Source of the DNA: Mycobacterium scrofulaceum | GTDB lineage: Bacteria; Actinomycetota; Actinomycetes; Mycobacteriales; Mycobacteriaceae | Length of the DNA stretch: 64,000 nt | Assembly: GCF_001667885.1 (NCBI RefSeq) | Contig: NZ_LZJW01000042.1 | Coordinates: 1-64,000, forward strand | Direction of reading: 5' to 3' | Shown: piece after piece, positions 53,302 to 61,143 of the stretch | How the letters are laid out: every line of letters begins with the position of its first letter | Position numbering within the stretch: position 1 is the stretch's first letter | Notes under the pieces: generated by a model | Seen by the model: only the letters and a program-made list of their open reading frames with translations | Told to the model about the DNA's origin: nothing | Databases searched by the model: none | Made by a program: the position numbers and the translations under genes

Positions 53302-54120
53302 ATGATTCCCGAACCGCTGGCCAACAGCTTCTGCTTCGGTGAGGGCCCGCGCTGGTTCGAGGGCCTGCTGTGGTTCTCCGACATGCTCGGCGAGGCCGTG
53401 CACACCTCGACCATGAGCGGGTCGGTGACCACGCTGCCGCTGCCCGGGCATTCGCCGTCCGGCCTGGGGTTCCGGCCCGACGGATCGCTGCTGATCGTCT
53501 CTGCCGAAGACCGCAAGGTGCTCCGCTACGACGGTGAAACCGTCGACCTCATTGCCGATCTCGCCGACCTGGCGCAGGCCAACCTCGGCGACATGGTCAT
53601 TGACGACACGGGCCGGGCCTACATCGGGTGCCAGGCGATGAGCGGCGGTTGCATCATCCGGCTTGACCCGGACGACGGCGCCGCGATTGTCGCGGAGGAC
53701 CTCGACTTTCCCAACGGCATGGTGATCACGCCGGACCGTAGGACCCTGATCGTCGCCGAGTCGACCGGCCGCCGGCTGACCGCGTTCACGATCGACGAGG
53801 ACGGCGGGCTGGCCGACCGCCGCGTGTTCGCCGAGGGCCTCGACGGTCCGCCCGACGGCATCGCCCTCGACGCCGACGGCGCGGTGTGGGCGTCGATGAC
53901 GCTGGCCCACCAATTCGAGCGGATCACCGAGGGCGGCGACGTGACCGACCGCATCGACATGGGCGAGCGCGTCGCCATCGCCTGCGCGCTGGGCGGCCCC
54001 GAGCGCCGGACACTGTTCTTGTTGTCCAGCACGGACGCCTATCCCCAGCGCCTGGTCGGGACCCGGCTGTCCCGGCTGGACGCCGTCACGGTGACCACGC
54101 CCGGCGCCGGACTGCCCTGA
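53302..54120 (+). CDS. SMP-30/gluconolactonase-like beta-propeller
   Basis: A 272-residue six-bladed beta-propeller of the SMP-30/LRE family. Metal ligands expected for lactonases are visible as Glu in FGEGPRWFEG, Asn in LDFPNGMVI and Asp in GPPDGIALD. It may open a lactone, for example the product of the Baeyer-Villiger step. GGAGGGGG lies before the ATG. Confidence 0.85.
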   Translation: MIPEPLANSFCFGEGPRWFEGLLWFSDMLGEAVHTSTMSGSVTTLPLPGHSPSGLGFRPDGSLLIVSAEDRKVLRYDGETVDLIADLADLAQANLGDMVIDDTGRAYIGCQAMSGGCIIRLDPDDGAAIVAEDLDFPNGMVITPDRRTLIVAESTGRRLTAFTIDEDGGLADRRVFAEGLDGPPDGIALDADGAVWASMTLAHQFERITEGGDVTDRIDMGERVAIACALGGPERRTLFLLSSTDAYPQRLVGTRLSRLDAVTVTTPGAGLP

Positions 54121-54133
54121 CGAGAGGTTGAGG

Positions 54134-54970
54134 ATGACCGACTCCTACTACGAGCTCGTCGACGCCGCCGACCCGCTGGGGGAAAAGTTTCGGGCCACCG
54201 ACCTGGCGCGCGGCACCTGGTCGGCGGCGATCCAGCACGGCGGGCCGGTATCCGCGCTGCTGGTCCGGGCCTTGGAGCGGTGCGATCAGCGCGACGACAC
54301 GCGCCTTTCGCGCGTCGTCATCGACCTGCTGGGCGGGGTGCCCGCCGAGGGCGACCTGTGGGTCAGCGCCCAGGTGCAGCGCGGGGGCAAACAGATCGAG
54401 CTGGTCGGCGCCGAGATGCTGGCGCCGGGTCCCGACGGTCAACCCCGCCCGGTCGCGCGCGCCAGCGGCTGGCGGTTGCAGACGCTGGACACCCGGGAGG
54501 TGGCCCACGCCGCATCCGATATGCCGGCGCCGCGCAGCGTGGCGCGCGATCGCAACCTGACGGCGCGGGACTGGGACCGCAACTACGTGCACAGCCTGGA
54601 CTGGCTGTGGCTGACGGAACCGCTGAGCCCGGGCCCGGGCGAGTCGTGGATTCACCCGACCGTCGACCTCGTCACCGGCGAGAGCATGACCCCGCTGGAG
54701 CGCCTGTTCGCCGTCGCCGACTGCGCCAACGGCATCGGCAGCAAGCTGGACATCAGCCGGTGGACCTTCCTCAACACCGATCTGGCCGTGCACGTGTTCC
54801 GGGTCCCCGACGGGGAGTGGGTCGGCATTCGCGCCGAGACCAACTACGGCCCGGACGGCATCGGCACCACCGTCGGCACATTGTTCGACGAGCGTGGCGC
54901 GGTGGGATCCATCCAGCAGTCCGTCCTGGTACGCCCGCGCCCGCCCAAGCCTGCCCGGGAAGCGAAATGA
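54134..54970 (+). CDS. Acyl-CoA thioesterase-like protein
   Basis: A 278-residue double-hotdog protein of the thioesterase family (IQHGGPVSALLVRALE near the N-terminus, FAVADCANGIGSKLD in the second half). Likely an acyl-CoA thioesterase. ATG 54134 has GAGAGG six bases upstream; it starts 13 bp after the SMP-30 gene and is probably co-transcribed. Confidence 0.8.
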   Translation: MTDSYYELVDAADPLGEKFRATDLARGTWSAAIQHGGPVSALLVRALERCDQRDDTRLSRVVIDLLGGVPAEGDLWVSAQVQRGGKQIELVGAEMLAPGPDGQPRPVARASGWRLQTLDTREVAHAASDMPAPRSVARDRNLTARDWDRNYVHSLDWLWLTEPLSPGPGESWIHPTVDLVTGESMTPLERLFAVADCANGIGSKLDISRWTFLNTDLAVHVFRVPDGEWVGIRAETNYGPDGIGTTVGTLFDERGAVGSIQQSVLVRPRPPKPAREAK

Positions 54971-54998
54971 CCTTCCCCCGCTTCGTAGAGTTACAGAC

Positions 54999-55541
54999 AT
55001 GAGCCGGCCGGCCCAGACCGCAGAACCCGACACCTCGACGCGTCAGCGCATCCTCGACGCCACGGCCGAGGTGCTCGGCCGCAACGGCAAGACCAAACTC
55101 AGCCTCTCCGACGTCGCCGCCCAGGCCGGGGTTTCCCGCCCGACGCTCTACCGCTGGTTCGCCTCCAAAGAGGAGCTGCTATCGGCGTTTTCGAGCTACG
55201 AGCGGCAGATCTTCGAGAGCGGCCTGGTCCGGGCCACCGCGGGCCTGAAGGGGGTGGACAAGCTCGACGCCGTGCTCCGGTTCATCGTCGAGTACCAGCA
55301 CTCCTACTCCGGCGTGCGCATGGTCGATGTCGAGCCCGAGCACACCATCGCCCAGTTCTCCGGGGTCATCCCGCAGATGCGGGAGGGCCTGCAGCGCCAC
55401 CTGCCCGGGCCCAACGCCGCGGTGAAGGCGGCGACAGTCATCCGCATCGCCATCTCGCACTACATCGTCCCCAGCGACGATGCCGACCAGTTCCTGGCGC
55501 AGTTGCGGCATGCGGTCGGCATCAAGCCGCCTTCGGACTAG
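54999..55541 (+). CDS. TetR-family regulator
   Basis: A 180-residue TetR regulator. The HTH covers about 17-62 (LSLSDVAAQAGVSRPTLYRWF, read in part). ATG 54999 follows TAGAGT (54986-54991) by seven bases, a leaderless promoter inside the gap after the thioesterase gene. It is the only HTH regulator inside the accessory segment, so it is the first candidate to bind the 26-bp motif or the twin palindromes (inference). Its stop shares CTAG with the convergent Ddn-like gene. Confidence 0.88.
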   Translation: MSRPAQTAEPDTSTRQRILDATAEVLGRNGKTKLSLSDVAAQAGVSRPTLYRWFASKEELLSAFSSYERQIFESGLVRATAGLKGVDKLDAVLRFIVEYQHSYSGVRMVDVEPEHTIAQFSGVIPQMREGLQRHLPGPNAAVKAATVIRIAISHYIVPSDDADQFLAQLRHAVGIKPPSD

Positions 55542-55888
55542 TCGAGCCGCACCTCGACCTTGACGCGGCCCTTCTCATCGCGGCTGGCGATCGCGTGGCC
55601 GGTGCGGTCGGCGCCGTCGAAGTTGAGCAGCGTGATCGGACCGCCCTCGCCGAGGAAGTTTCGCCACCACGTCTTGCTATCGGGCGACATGACGTTGATG
55701 ACGATGCCGTCGCCGGAGCGGCGGTACCCGACCGGGGTCTGGATCGTCTTACCCGAACGCCTGCCGACGTAGCGAATCTTGATCAGCCCGCGTCGCACCA
55801 GTGGCCCGACGACGGGCGCGTCGATCATGCCATTGAACAAATTGTTGACGAACCCGACGATGGGCGTGTCGAAGATCCCGGAGGCCAT
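55538..55888 (-). CDS. Ddn-like deazaflavin (F420)-dependent nitroreductase family protein
   Basis: A 116-residue split-barrel protein of the F420H2-dependent Ddn family (IRYVGRRSGKTIQTPVGYRR and KTWWRNF segments, read in parts). It is shorter than Ddn (151) at the N-terminus, and the substrate is unknown. It would use F420H2, fitting the LLM enzyme nearby. Confidence 0.82.
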   Translation of the reverse strand: MASGIFDTPIVGFVNNLFNGMIDAPVVGPLVRRGLIKIRYVGRRSGKTIQTPVGYRRSGDGIVINVMSPDSKTWWRNFLGEGGPITLLNFDGADRTGHAIASRDEKGRVKVEVRLD

Positions 55889-55922
55889 GGAGCCCAGCGT
55901 ATGTCAGACGGCGCGAGAACGA

Positions 55923-57272
55923 TCAGTCGAACAGCACCGCCGCGTTAAGGTAGCCGGTCGGGTCGAGCGCGGCCTTGATCGTCCGCATCGCCGCGATGTC
56001 CGCGGTCTCGCGTGACATGCCCAGGTAGTGCCGCTTGCGGGTGCCGACGCCGTGCTCGGAGCTGACGTTGCCGCCGGATCGCGCGATGAGTTCCATCATC
56101 GGCCTGTACAGCGCCGTCTCCCGCTCGACCGGGCAGCGCAGCACGTTGAGATGCAGGTTGCCCTCACCGATGTGGCCGAACAGCACGGGCAGCGCCTCCG
56201 GCGCGTTGGACCGTACCAAATCGACTGCGGCGCTGGCGAATTCGTCGACCGACGACAGCGGCAGGGAGACGTCGAACTTCAACGGCGGCCCGTACACGCC
56301 CAGCACCTCGGCGAGTGACTCGCGCACCTGCCACAACCGTTGCTGCGCGGCGACATCCACCCCGACCGCGGGTTCGGAGGACATTCGCGCGCCGTCGAGC
56401 AGGTCGGCGAGCCGGTCGGTCTGGTCGTGGTCGGCGGCGAGCTCCACCAGCAGCAGCCAGTCGCCGTCGACCGGTGCGCCGACCCCGAGGTGCTCGCCGG
56501 TCAGCGCGGCGGCCCGGCCGTCGATCAGTTCCAGCGCCGCGATGCCGTCGGTGTCCCGGAACGTCCGGCCGGCATCGACCAAATCGGCCAGGTCGTCGAA
56601 TCCGCAGATCGCCGTGATCCGCCGTGCCGGGGTGGGGTGCAGGCGCAGTTCGAGCGCGGTGATCACGCCGAGGGTGCCCTCGGCGCCGACGAACAGCGCC
56701 GACAGGTCGTAGCCGGTGTTGTCCCGGCGCACCCGGCTGTGACGGCGCAGCAGCGAACCGTCGGGTAACGCCACCTGGAGGCCGACGACCTGTTCGCCCA
56801 TGTTGCCGTAGCGAACGGTGCGCAGTCCGCCGGCGTTCGTCGACGCCATCCCCCCGACGGTCGCCGTGTCCCGGGCGGCCAGATCCACACCGAACAGCAG
56901 GCCGGCGGCGCCGGCGGCCCGTTGCACCGCGGCCAGCGTCGCGCCGGCGCCGGCGTGGACACGGCGCTCGACGGTGTCCACGTCCTCGATGCCGTGCAGC
57001 CGCTCGGTGGACAGCAGCACGTCGTCGTGTTCGGGAACGGTGCCGGCCACCAGCGAGGTGCGACCCCCCTGCACCGTCACGTGCGCCCCGGCGTCCCGGC
57101 ATAGTCGCAGCACCTCGGCGACCTGCTCGGCCGATCCCGGTCGCACCAGCGCACTGGCCCGTCCGCGATAGCGCCCGGTGTGGTCGACGCTGCGGCCCGC
57201 GAGCACGTCGGGATCGGTGACGACGTGGTTCGCTCCCACTACCTCGGCCAGGCTACGCAGCATCGACACCAT
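55923..57272 (-). CDS. FAD-linked oxidase (Rv0161-like, glycolate/lactate oxidase type)
   Basis: A 449-residue flavoprotein matching Rv0161. The PCMH-type FAD domain (about 35-210) has VTVQGGRTSLVAG and DTATVGGMASTNAGG; the C-terminal FAD-oxidase domain has VLFGHIGEGNLHLN and the conserved SSEHGVGTRKR. It oxidises a 2-hydroxy acid such as D-lactate. ATG 57272 and ATG 57263 are both possible; the longer is given. It marks the right border of the accessory segment. Confidence 0.9.
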   Translation of the reverse strand: MVSMLRSLAEVVGANHVVTDPDVLAGRSVDHTGRYRGRASALVRPGSAEQVAEVLRLCRDAGAHVTVQGGRTSLVAGTVPEHDDVLLSTERLHGIEDVDTVERRVHAGAGATLAAVQRAAGAAGLLFGVDLAARDTATVGGMASTNAGGLRTVRYGNMGEQVVGLQVALPDGSLLRRHSRVRRDNTGYDLSALFVGAEGTLGVITALELRLHPTPARRITAICGFDDLADLVDAGRTFRDTDGIAALELIDGRAAALTGEHLGVGAPVDGDWLLLVELAADHDQTDRLADLLDGARMSSEPAVGVDVAAQQRLWQVRESLAEVLGVYGPPLKFDVSLPLSSVDEFASAAVDLVRSNAPEALPVLFGHIGEGNLHLNVLRCPVERETALYRPMMELIARSGGNVSSEHGVGTRKRHYLGMSRETADIAAMRTIKAALDPTGYLNAAVLFD

Positions 57273-57280
57273 CCCCTACG

Positions 57281-57338
57281 CCGAACGTGCACTGACGGCG
57301 AAAACAAAGCCCAATTCTCGCCGTGAGTGCACGCTCGG
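57281..57338. terminator. Strong hairpin between SDR and Rv0161-like genes
   Basis: Arms 57286-57301 and 57318-57333 (CGTGCACT-G-ACGGCGA with its complement, one mismatch) enclose a 16-base loop; CCGA/TCGG extends the stem. The flanking genes are co-directional, so it could end the SDR transcript. It has no U-tract. Confidence 0.55.
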
Positions 57339-57353
57339 CGACGAACCGCCGGG

Positions 57354-58094
57354 CTAGAACTCCTTGTGCGGCACGTCGGTCACCAGGCCGCCGTCCATCA
57401 CGAACTCGCTACCGGTGGAGTAGGACGACTCGTCGCTGGCCAAGAACAGGATGAACGTCGAGACCTCCCGCGACTCGGCCGGGCGGCCGAGCGGAATCGT
57501 CACCATGTCCTCGGGCAGGTGCTGGGTCATCGGGGTGCGGATGAAGCCGGGGTGCACCGAGTTGACGCGAATGTTGTGCGGCGCCAACTCCAGGGCCGCG
57601 GACTTCGCCAGCCCGCGCACGCCCCACTTGGACGCGACGTAGGGGTGCACCATGGGTGCGCCGCGCAGGCCCTCGATGGAGGACACGTTGATGATCGAAC
57701 CGCCGCCCGCGGCGATCATCGGCTCGACGGCCGCCCGCATGCCCAGGAAGGTTCCGGTCAGGTTGACGTCAATCACCTTCTGCCACTTGGCCAGATCGAA
57801 ACTCTTCAGCGGTCCGAGCGCGACGGTTCCGGCGTTGTTGACCAGCACGTTGAGCTTGCCGAATTCGCTGACCGCGGTCTCGACGGCGGCGTCCCACTGG
57901 TCGGGCTGGGTGACGTCGAGGTGGACGTAGCGGACGGAGTCGCCGATTTCGTCCGCCACCGCCTTCCCCTCGTCGTCGAGGATGTCGCCGATCACCACCT
58001 TGGCGCCCTCGGATGCCAGCAGCCGCGCATGCTCGGCGCCCATCCCCCGGGCGCCGCCGCTGATCAGCGCAACTTTGCCTTCTACCCGTCCCAC
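57354..58094 (-). CDS. FabG3-like short-chain dehydrogenase (hydroxysteroid dehydrogenase type)
   Basis: A 246-residue SDR resembling M. tuberculosis FabG3 (Rv2002, 20-beta-hydroxysteroid dehydrogenase) through its length, including SGGARGMG, GDILDDEGKAVA, YVHLDVTQPDQW and LASDESSYSTGSEFV. Catalytic residues are Ser in NVSSIEG, Tyr and Lys in YVASK. NAD(H) preference is implied by the Asp of GDIL. GTG 58094 has AAAGGAG five bases upstream. It is 16 bp after the second DapB-like gene. Confidence 0.88.
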   Translation of the reverse strand: MGRVEGKVALISGGARGMGAEHARLLASEGAKVVIGDILDDEGKAVADEIGDSVRYVHLDVTQPDQWDAAVETAVSEFGKLNVLVNNAGTVALGPLKSFDLAKWQKVIDVNLTGTFLGMRAAVEPMIAAGGGSIINVSSIEGLRGAPMVHPYVASKWGVRGLAKSAALELAPHNIRVNSVHPGFIRTPMTQHLPEDMVTIPLGRPAESREVSTFILFLASDESSYSTGSEFVMDGGLVTDVPHKEF

Positions 58095-58110
58095 AGGGAC
58101 TCCTTTCGAT

Positions 58111-59211
58111 TTAGGTGCTCACCAAAGTGGTTGGTGCGTAAAGGCCTTTGCCGGTGACCAGCGGCAGGTCGAGCGTGGTCCGAATGCCGGGAGGCGCGGC
58201 GATGACCGCGGGGATGGCGTTGACGATGCGGCCCGCCGCGCCGGCGATCGCGGCGTGATTGTGGTCGCCCTTGCGGCTGCTGGGAATGATGTCGACGGCG
58301 TACGACGGCTCCCCGGTGATCTCGACGCGGTAGGAGCCGTCGCCCGCGGCGGGCTGAGGCAAGTCCGGTCGCAGGTCGGGCCGCAGCCGGGTGACGTGCT
58401 CGATGACGATCGCGGGATGGCCCTTGACCATGCCGCGGATCTCGAACTGCAGCACGGCCACGGTCCCCTTGGCGACCCGGCCCACCGCGATGTCGAAATC
58501 CTCCGGTGCCGGCTCGCGCTGGTAGGACTCGGTGATCTCGTCGACCTCGATGCCCAGGCCGGCGGCCAGCTGACGGATCGCGGTGCCCCAGGCGATGCTG
58601 AGAATGCCCGGTTGCAACAGCATGGGGATCTCGTCCATGGGACGGGCAAATCCCATGTAGTGCATCACCTCTGCGCCGTCGTAACTCGCGTAGTCGTGAA
58701 TCTCCATGCAGCGCACCTGCTCGACGCGCTGGCAGGTGCCGGCGAGCGCGAACGGGATCAGGTCGTTGGCGAATCCCGGGTCGACGCCGCTGATGAAGAT
58801 GCTCGAATTGCCCTGCTTGGCAGCGTCTTCGACGCGACCGATGTACTTGTCTGGCATCACGCCCCACGGGTATTGCAGCAGCCCGGGCGACGAGCCGACG
58901 ACGTTGACGCCGGCGGCGAGGATGCGCATGACGTCGGCCATCGCGTCGGGCAGCCGGGTGTCGCCCATCGCGCAGTAGACGACACATTCGGGCTTGGTGG
59001 CGAGCAGTGCGTCGAGGTCCGAGACGGCCGTGACCCCGGTGACGACCCCGGGTTCCAGGGCGACGCCGCACAGTTCGCCGGCGTCCCTGCCGACCTTCTC
59101 CGGGGTGGACACGCACACGCCCGTCAGTTCGAACTGCGGGTTGGTGATCAGTTCGGCAAGGGCCAGCCCCCCGACGTTTCCGGTGCCGACGTGCGCGACG
59201 CGGATCGCCAT
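58111..59211 (-). CDS. DapB-like NAD(P)-dependent dehydrogenase (second of two)
   Basis: A 366-residue paralog of the protein at 13468-14601. N-terminal Rossmann motif HVGTGNVGG (residues 7-15), then a shared GRDAGELCG segment, a PGFANDLIPFAL segment and IVNAIPAVIAAPPGIRTTLDLPLVTG-like C-terminus (read in parts). Substrate unknown; the partnership with a hydroxysteroid-type SDR suggests a lipid or terpenoid substrate. ATG 59211 has GGAG upstream; the open frame to 59277 is not family-like. Confidence 0.77.
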   Translation of the reverse strand: MAIRVAHVGTGNVGGLALAELITNPQFELTGVCVSTPEKVGRDAGELCGVALEPGVVTGVTAVSDLDALLATKPECVVYCAMGDTRLPDAMADVMRILAAGVNVVGSSPGLLQYPWGVMPDKYIGRVEDAAKQGNSSIFISGVDPGFANDLIPFALAGTCQRVEQVRCMEIHDYASYDGAEVMHYMGFARPMDEIPMLLQPGILSIAWGTAIRQLAAGLGIEVDEITESYQREPAPEDFDIAVGRVAKGTVAVLQFEIRGMVKGHPAIVIEHVTRLRPDLRPDLPQPAAGDGSYRVEITGEPSYAVDIIPSSRKGDHNHAAIAGAAGRIVNAIPAVIAAPPGIRTTLDLPLVTGKGLYAPTTLVST

Positions 59212-59320
59212 GAGAGTCTCCGTCCGTTGAGCGCTCCAAACGTTTCTAGACAGTAGTCCATAAATTCTTTGCCGCATACCGCCGGACCGGTCGCGATCGC
59301 CCGGGCAGAATGACTCCCCG

Positions 59321-60217
59321 ATGACACAACGCGAAGACGTCCAGTTCCCCTCCGGCGGCGACTTGATCAGCGCCTGGCTCTACCGGCCGGCGGCCGGCGA
59401 ACCGGCGCCGCTGCTGGTGATGGCGCACGGCCTGGGCGGGGTGCGGAGCATGCGGCTGGACGCGTACGCCGATCGTTTCAGCGCGGCCGGTTACGCCTGC
59501 CTGGTGTTCGACTACCGCAACTTCAGCGACAGCGAGGGCCGGCCCCGCCAGGTGCTCGATGTCGGGCTGCAGCTCGCCGACTGGGCGGCGGCGGTCGCCT
59601 ACGCCCGCACCCTCCCGGGGATCGACCACGATCGAATCGCCTTGTGGGGCACCTCTTTTGCCGGCGGGCATGTGATCGCCACGGCGGCCCGGCTGCCGGG
59701 CATCGCCGCCGCGGTCGCCCAATGCCCCTTCACCGACGGCATCGCGTCCGCGCGCACGATCAGCAACCCGGCGGTCTTCGCGCGAGTCGGCCTCCTGGCG
59801 ACGCGCGACCTGGTGGCCGCCCGGCTGGGCAAGCCTCCGGTCATGGTGCCGACCGTCGGAAGACCGGGCGAAGTCGCCCTGATGAGCACGCCCGACGCGT
59901 ACCCCGGCTACCTCAGGCTCGTGCCCGAGGGAGCGGAGCTGACCAACGAAGTGGCGGCCCGCATCGCGTTGAAGATCATGGCCTACCGCCCCGGCCGCGA
60001 CGCCGCGAAGATCCCCTGCCCGATCTTGTTCTGCGTGTGCGAAGCCGACTCGGTGGCACCGGCGGCGGCGACGCTGCGCTATGCCGCCAAGGCTCCGCGG
60101 GGCGAGGTCAAGCTGTATCCCGAGGGCCACTTCGCGATCTACGTCGACGAGGCATTCGATCGTGTCGTCGCCGACCAACTCGCCTTCCTCGACAAGCACC
60201 TGAAGGGCCCGGCGTAG
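59321..60217 (+). CDS. Alpha/beta hydrolase
   Basis: A 298-residue alpha/beta hydrolase of the dienelactone-hydrolase/DUF1100-like type. Oxyanion region MAHGLGGVR, nucleophile Ser in GTSFAGG near residue 112, acid in CEADSVAP and base in GHFAIY. No signal peptide. It lies alone between divergent and convergent neighbours. Confidence 0.83.
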   Translation: MTQREDVQFPSGGDLISAWLYRPAAGEPAPLLVMAHGLGGVRSMRLDAYADRFSAAGYACLVFDYRNFSDSEGRPRQVLDVGLQLADWAAAVAYARTLPGIDHDRIALWGTSFAGGHVIATAARLPGIAAAVAQCPFTDGIASARTISNPAVFARVGLLATRDLVAARLGKPPVMVPTVGRPGEVALMSTPDAYPGYLRLVPEGAELTNEVAARIALKIMAYRPGRDAAKIPCPILFCVCEADSVAPAAATLRYAAKAPRGEVKLYPEGHFAIYVDEAFDRVVADQLAFLDKHLKGPA

Positions 60218-60227
60218 CCGGGCGAGC

Positions 60228-60851
60228 TCACGGGCCGAGCGGAGAACTCGTCCGGATCGCTTCGTCACGGATCAGGCCGCGCAGCAGCGCGGTGCTGAAC
60301 TCCGCGGCGATCTCCTTGGCGCTGCGACGTCCGCTGGGCCGCAACCACCGGTAGGCGCCGAGCGTCATGCCGATGTATCCGAGCGCCAGGACGTGCGAGT
60401 CGCACTGATAGAACTCCCCGCTGGCGATCCCCCGGTCGATCAGGCCGTGGACGTGCTCGTAGACCTGGGTCTCCTTCTCGCGGACCGCGGCGACCTGCTC
60501 CTCGGTGAACCACTCGGTGATGTACGGCTGCTCCTGGAAGTACACGGCGGCACCCTCGGGATTGGCAGCGATCTGGTCGAGCAGGCGCACGGTGTACTGG
60601 TACAACGCCTCTCGCGCCGTCATCGAGGGGTCGTCGTGCACGGCGGCCAGCGTGCGCTCGGCGGCCTGCTGGTAGATGTCGTAGAGGATCAGGGACTTGC
60701 TGGCGTAGTAGTGGTAGACCGTCGCCTTGTTCAGCCCGATGACGTCGGCGACGTCGTCCATCCGGGTGCCGTGGTAACCGCGCGCGGCGAACAGCTTGGT
60801 GGCGACGGCCAGCAACTCCTCGCGTCGCGTTAGTCCGTTCTCGGATGGCAT
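60228..60851 (-). CDS. TetR-family regulator (Rv0158-like)
   Basis: A 207-residue TetR regulator matching Rv0158 almost residue for residue in its DNA-binding domain (HGTRMDDVADVIGLNKATVY and HYYASKS). Ligand unknown. It starts with ATG 60851. The sequence upstream contains TCAACTGGTTGGA (60913-60925), a small inverted repeat (CAAC-TG-GTTG) that could be its operator, at low confidence. Confidence 0.9.
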   Translation of the reverse strand: MPSENGLTRREELLAVATKLFAARGYHGTRMDDVADVIGLNKATVYHYYASKSLILYDIYQQAAERTLAAVHDDPSMTAREALYQYTVRLLDQIAANPEGAAVYFQEQPYITEWFTEEQVAAVREKETQVYEHVHGLIDRGIASGEFYQCDSHVLALGYIGMTLGAYRWLRPSGRRSAKEIAAEFSTALLRGLIRDEAIRTSSPLGP

Positions 60852-61015
60852 CTGCCCTCGCTATCGTCACTGCCGGGCGGGACCCTTGGGGTGCCGGGCA
60901 AGGCCAATTATCAATCAACTGGTTGGACAGTTTAGGCAAACGCCAGGTGTCGCCCGGACACGGATGGGACTAGACTCGCTGTCAAAGCTCAAGTCGCGAC
61001 TGGAGGGGTGGCCTC

Positions 61016-61141
61016 ATGGATCCGAGCCCGGACTACGACGCTAGCGACGAGATCGAGTTCTTCTTCCGCTATGTCCCGTGGGGCCTGCGCGGCGTCGTCG
61101 ACGGAAACGGCTACCCGCCGCCCGCCTACCCGCCGGTTTAG
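61016..61141 (+). CDS. Small conserved protein (Rv0157A-like)
   Basis: A 41-residue protein: an acidic N-terminus (MDPSPDYDASDEIE), an aromatic run FFFRYVPWGL and a proline/tyrosine tail YPPPAYPPV. GGAGGGG precedes the ATG at a good distance and TAGACT (60971-60976) is a plausible -10. I recall M. tuberculosis having a similarly small gene, Rv0157A, in this spot. Function unknown. Its stop is two bases from the pntB stop on the other strand. Confidence 0.75.
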   Translation: MDPSPDYDASDEIEFFFRYVPWGLRGVVDGNGYPPPAYPPV

Positions 61142-61143
61142 CC

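Noticed and set aside
60913-60925. TCAACTGGTTGGA as a firm TetR operator
   Set aside because: The arms are only four bases; kept as a low-confidence remark in the regulator entry.
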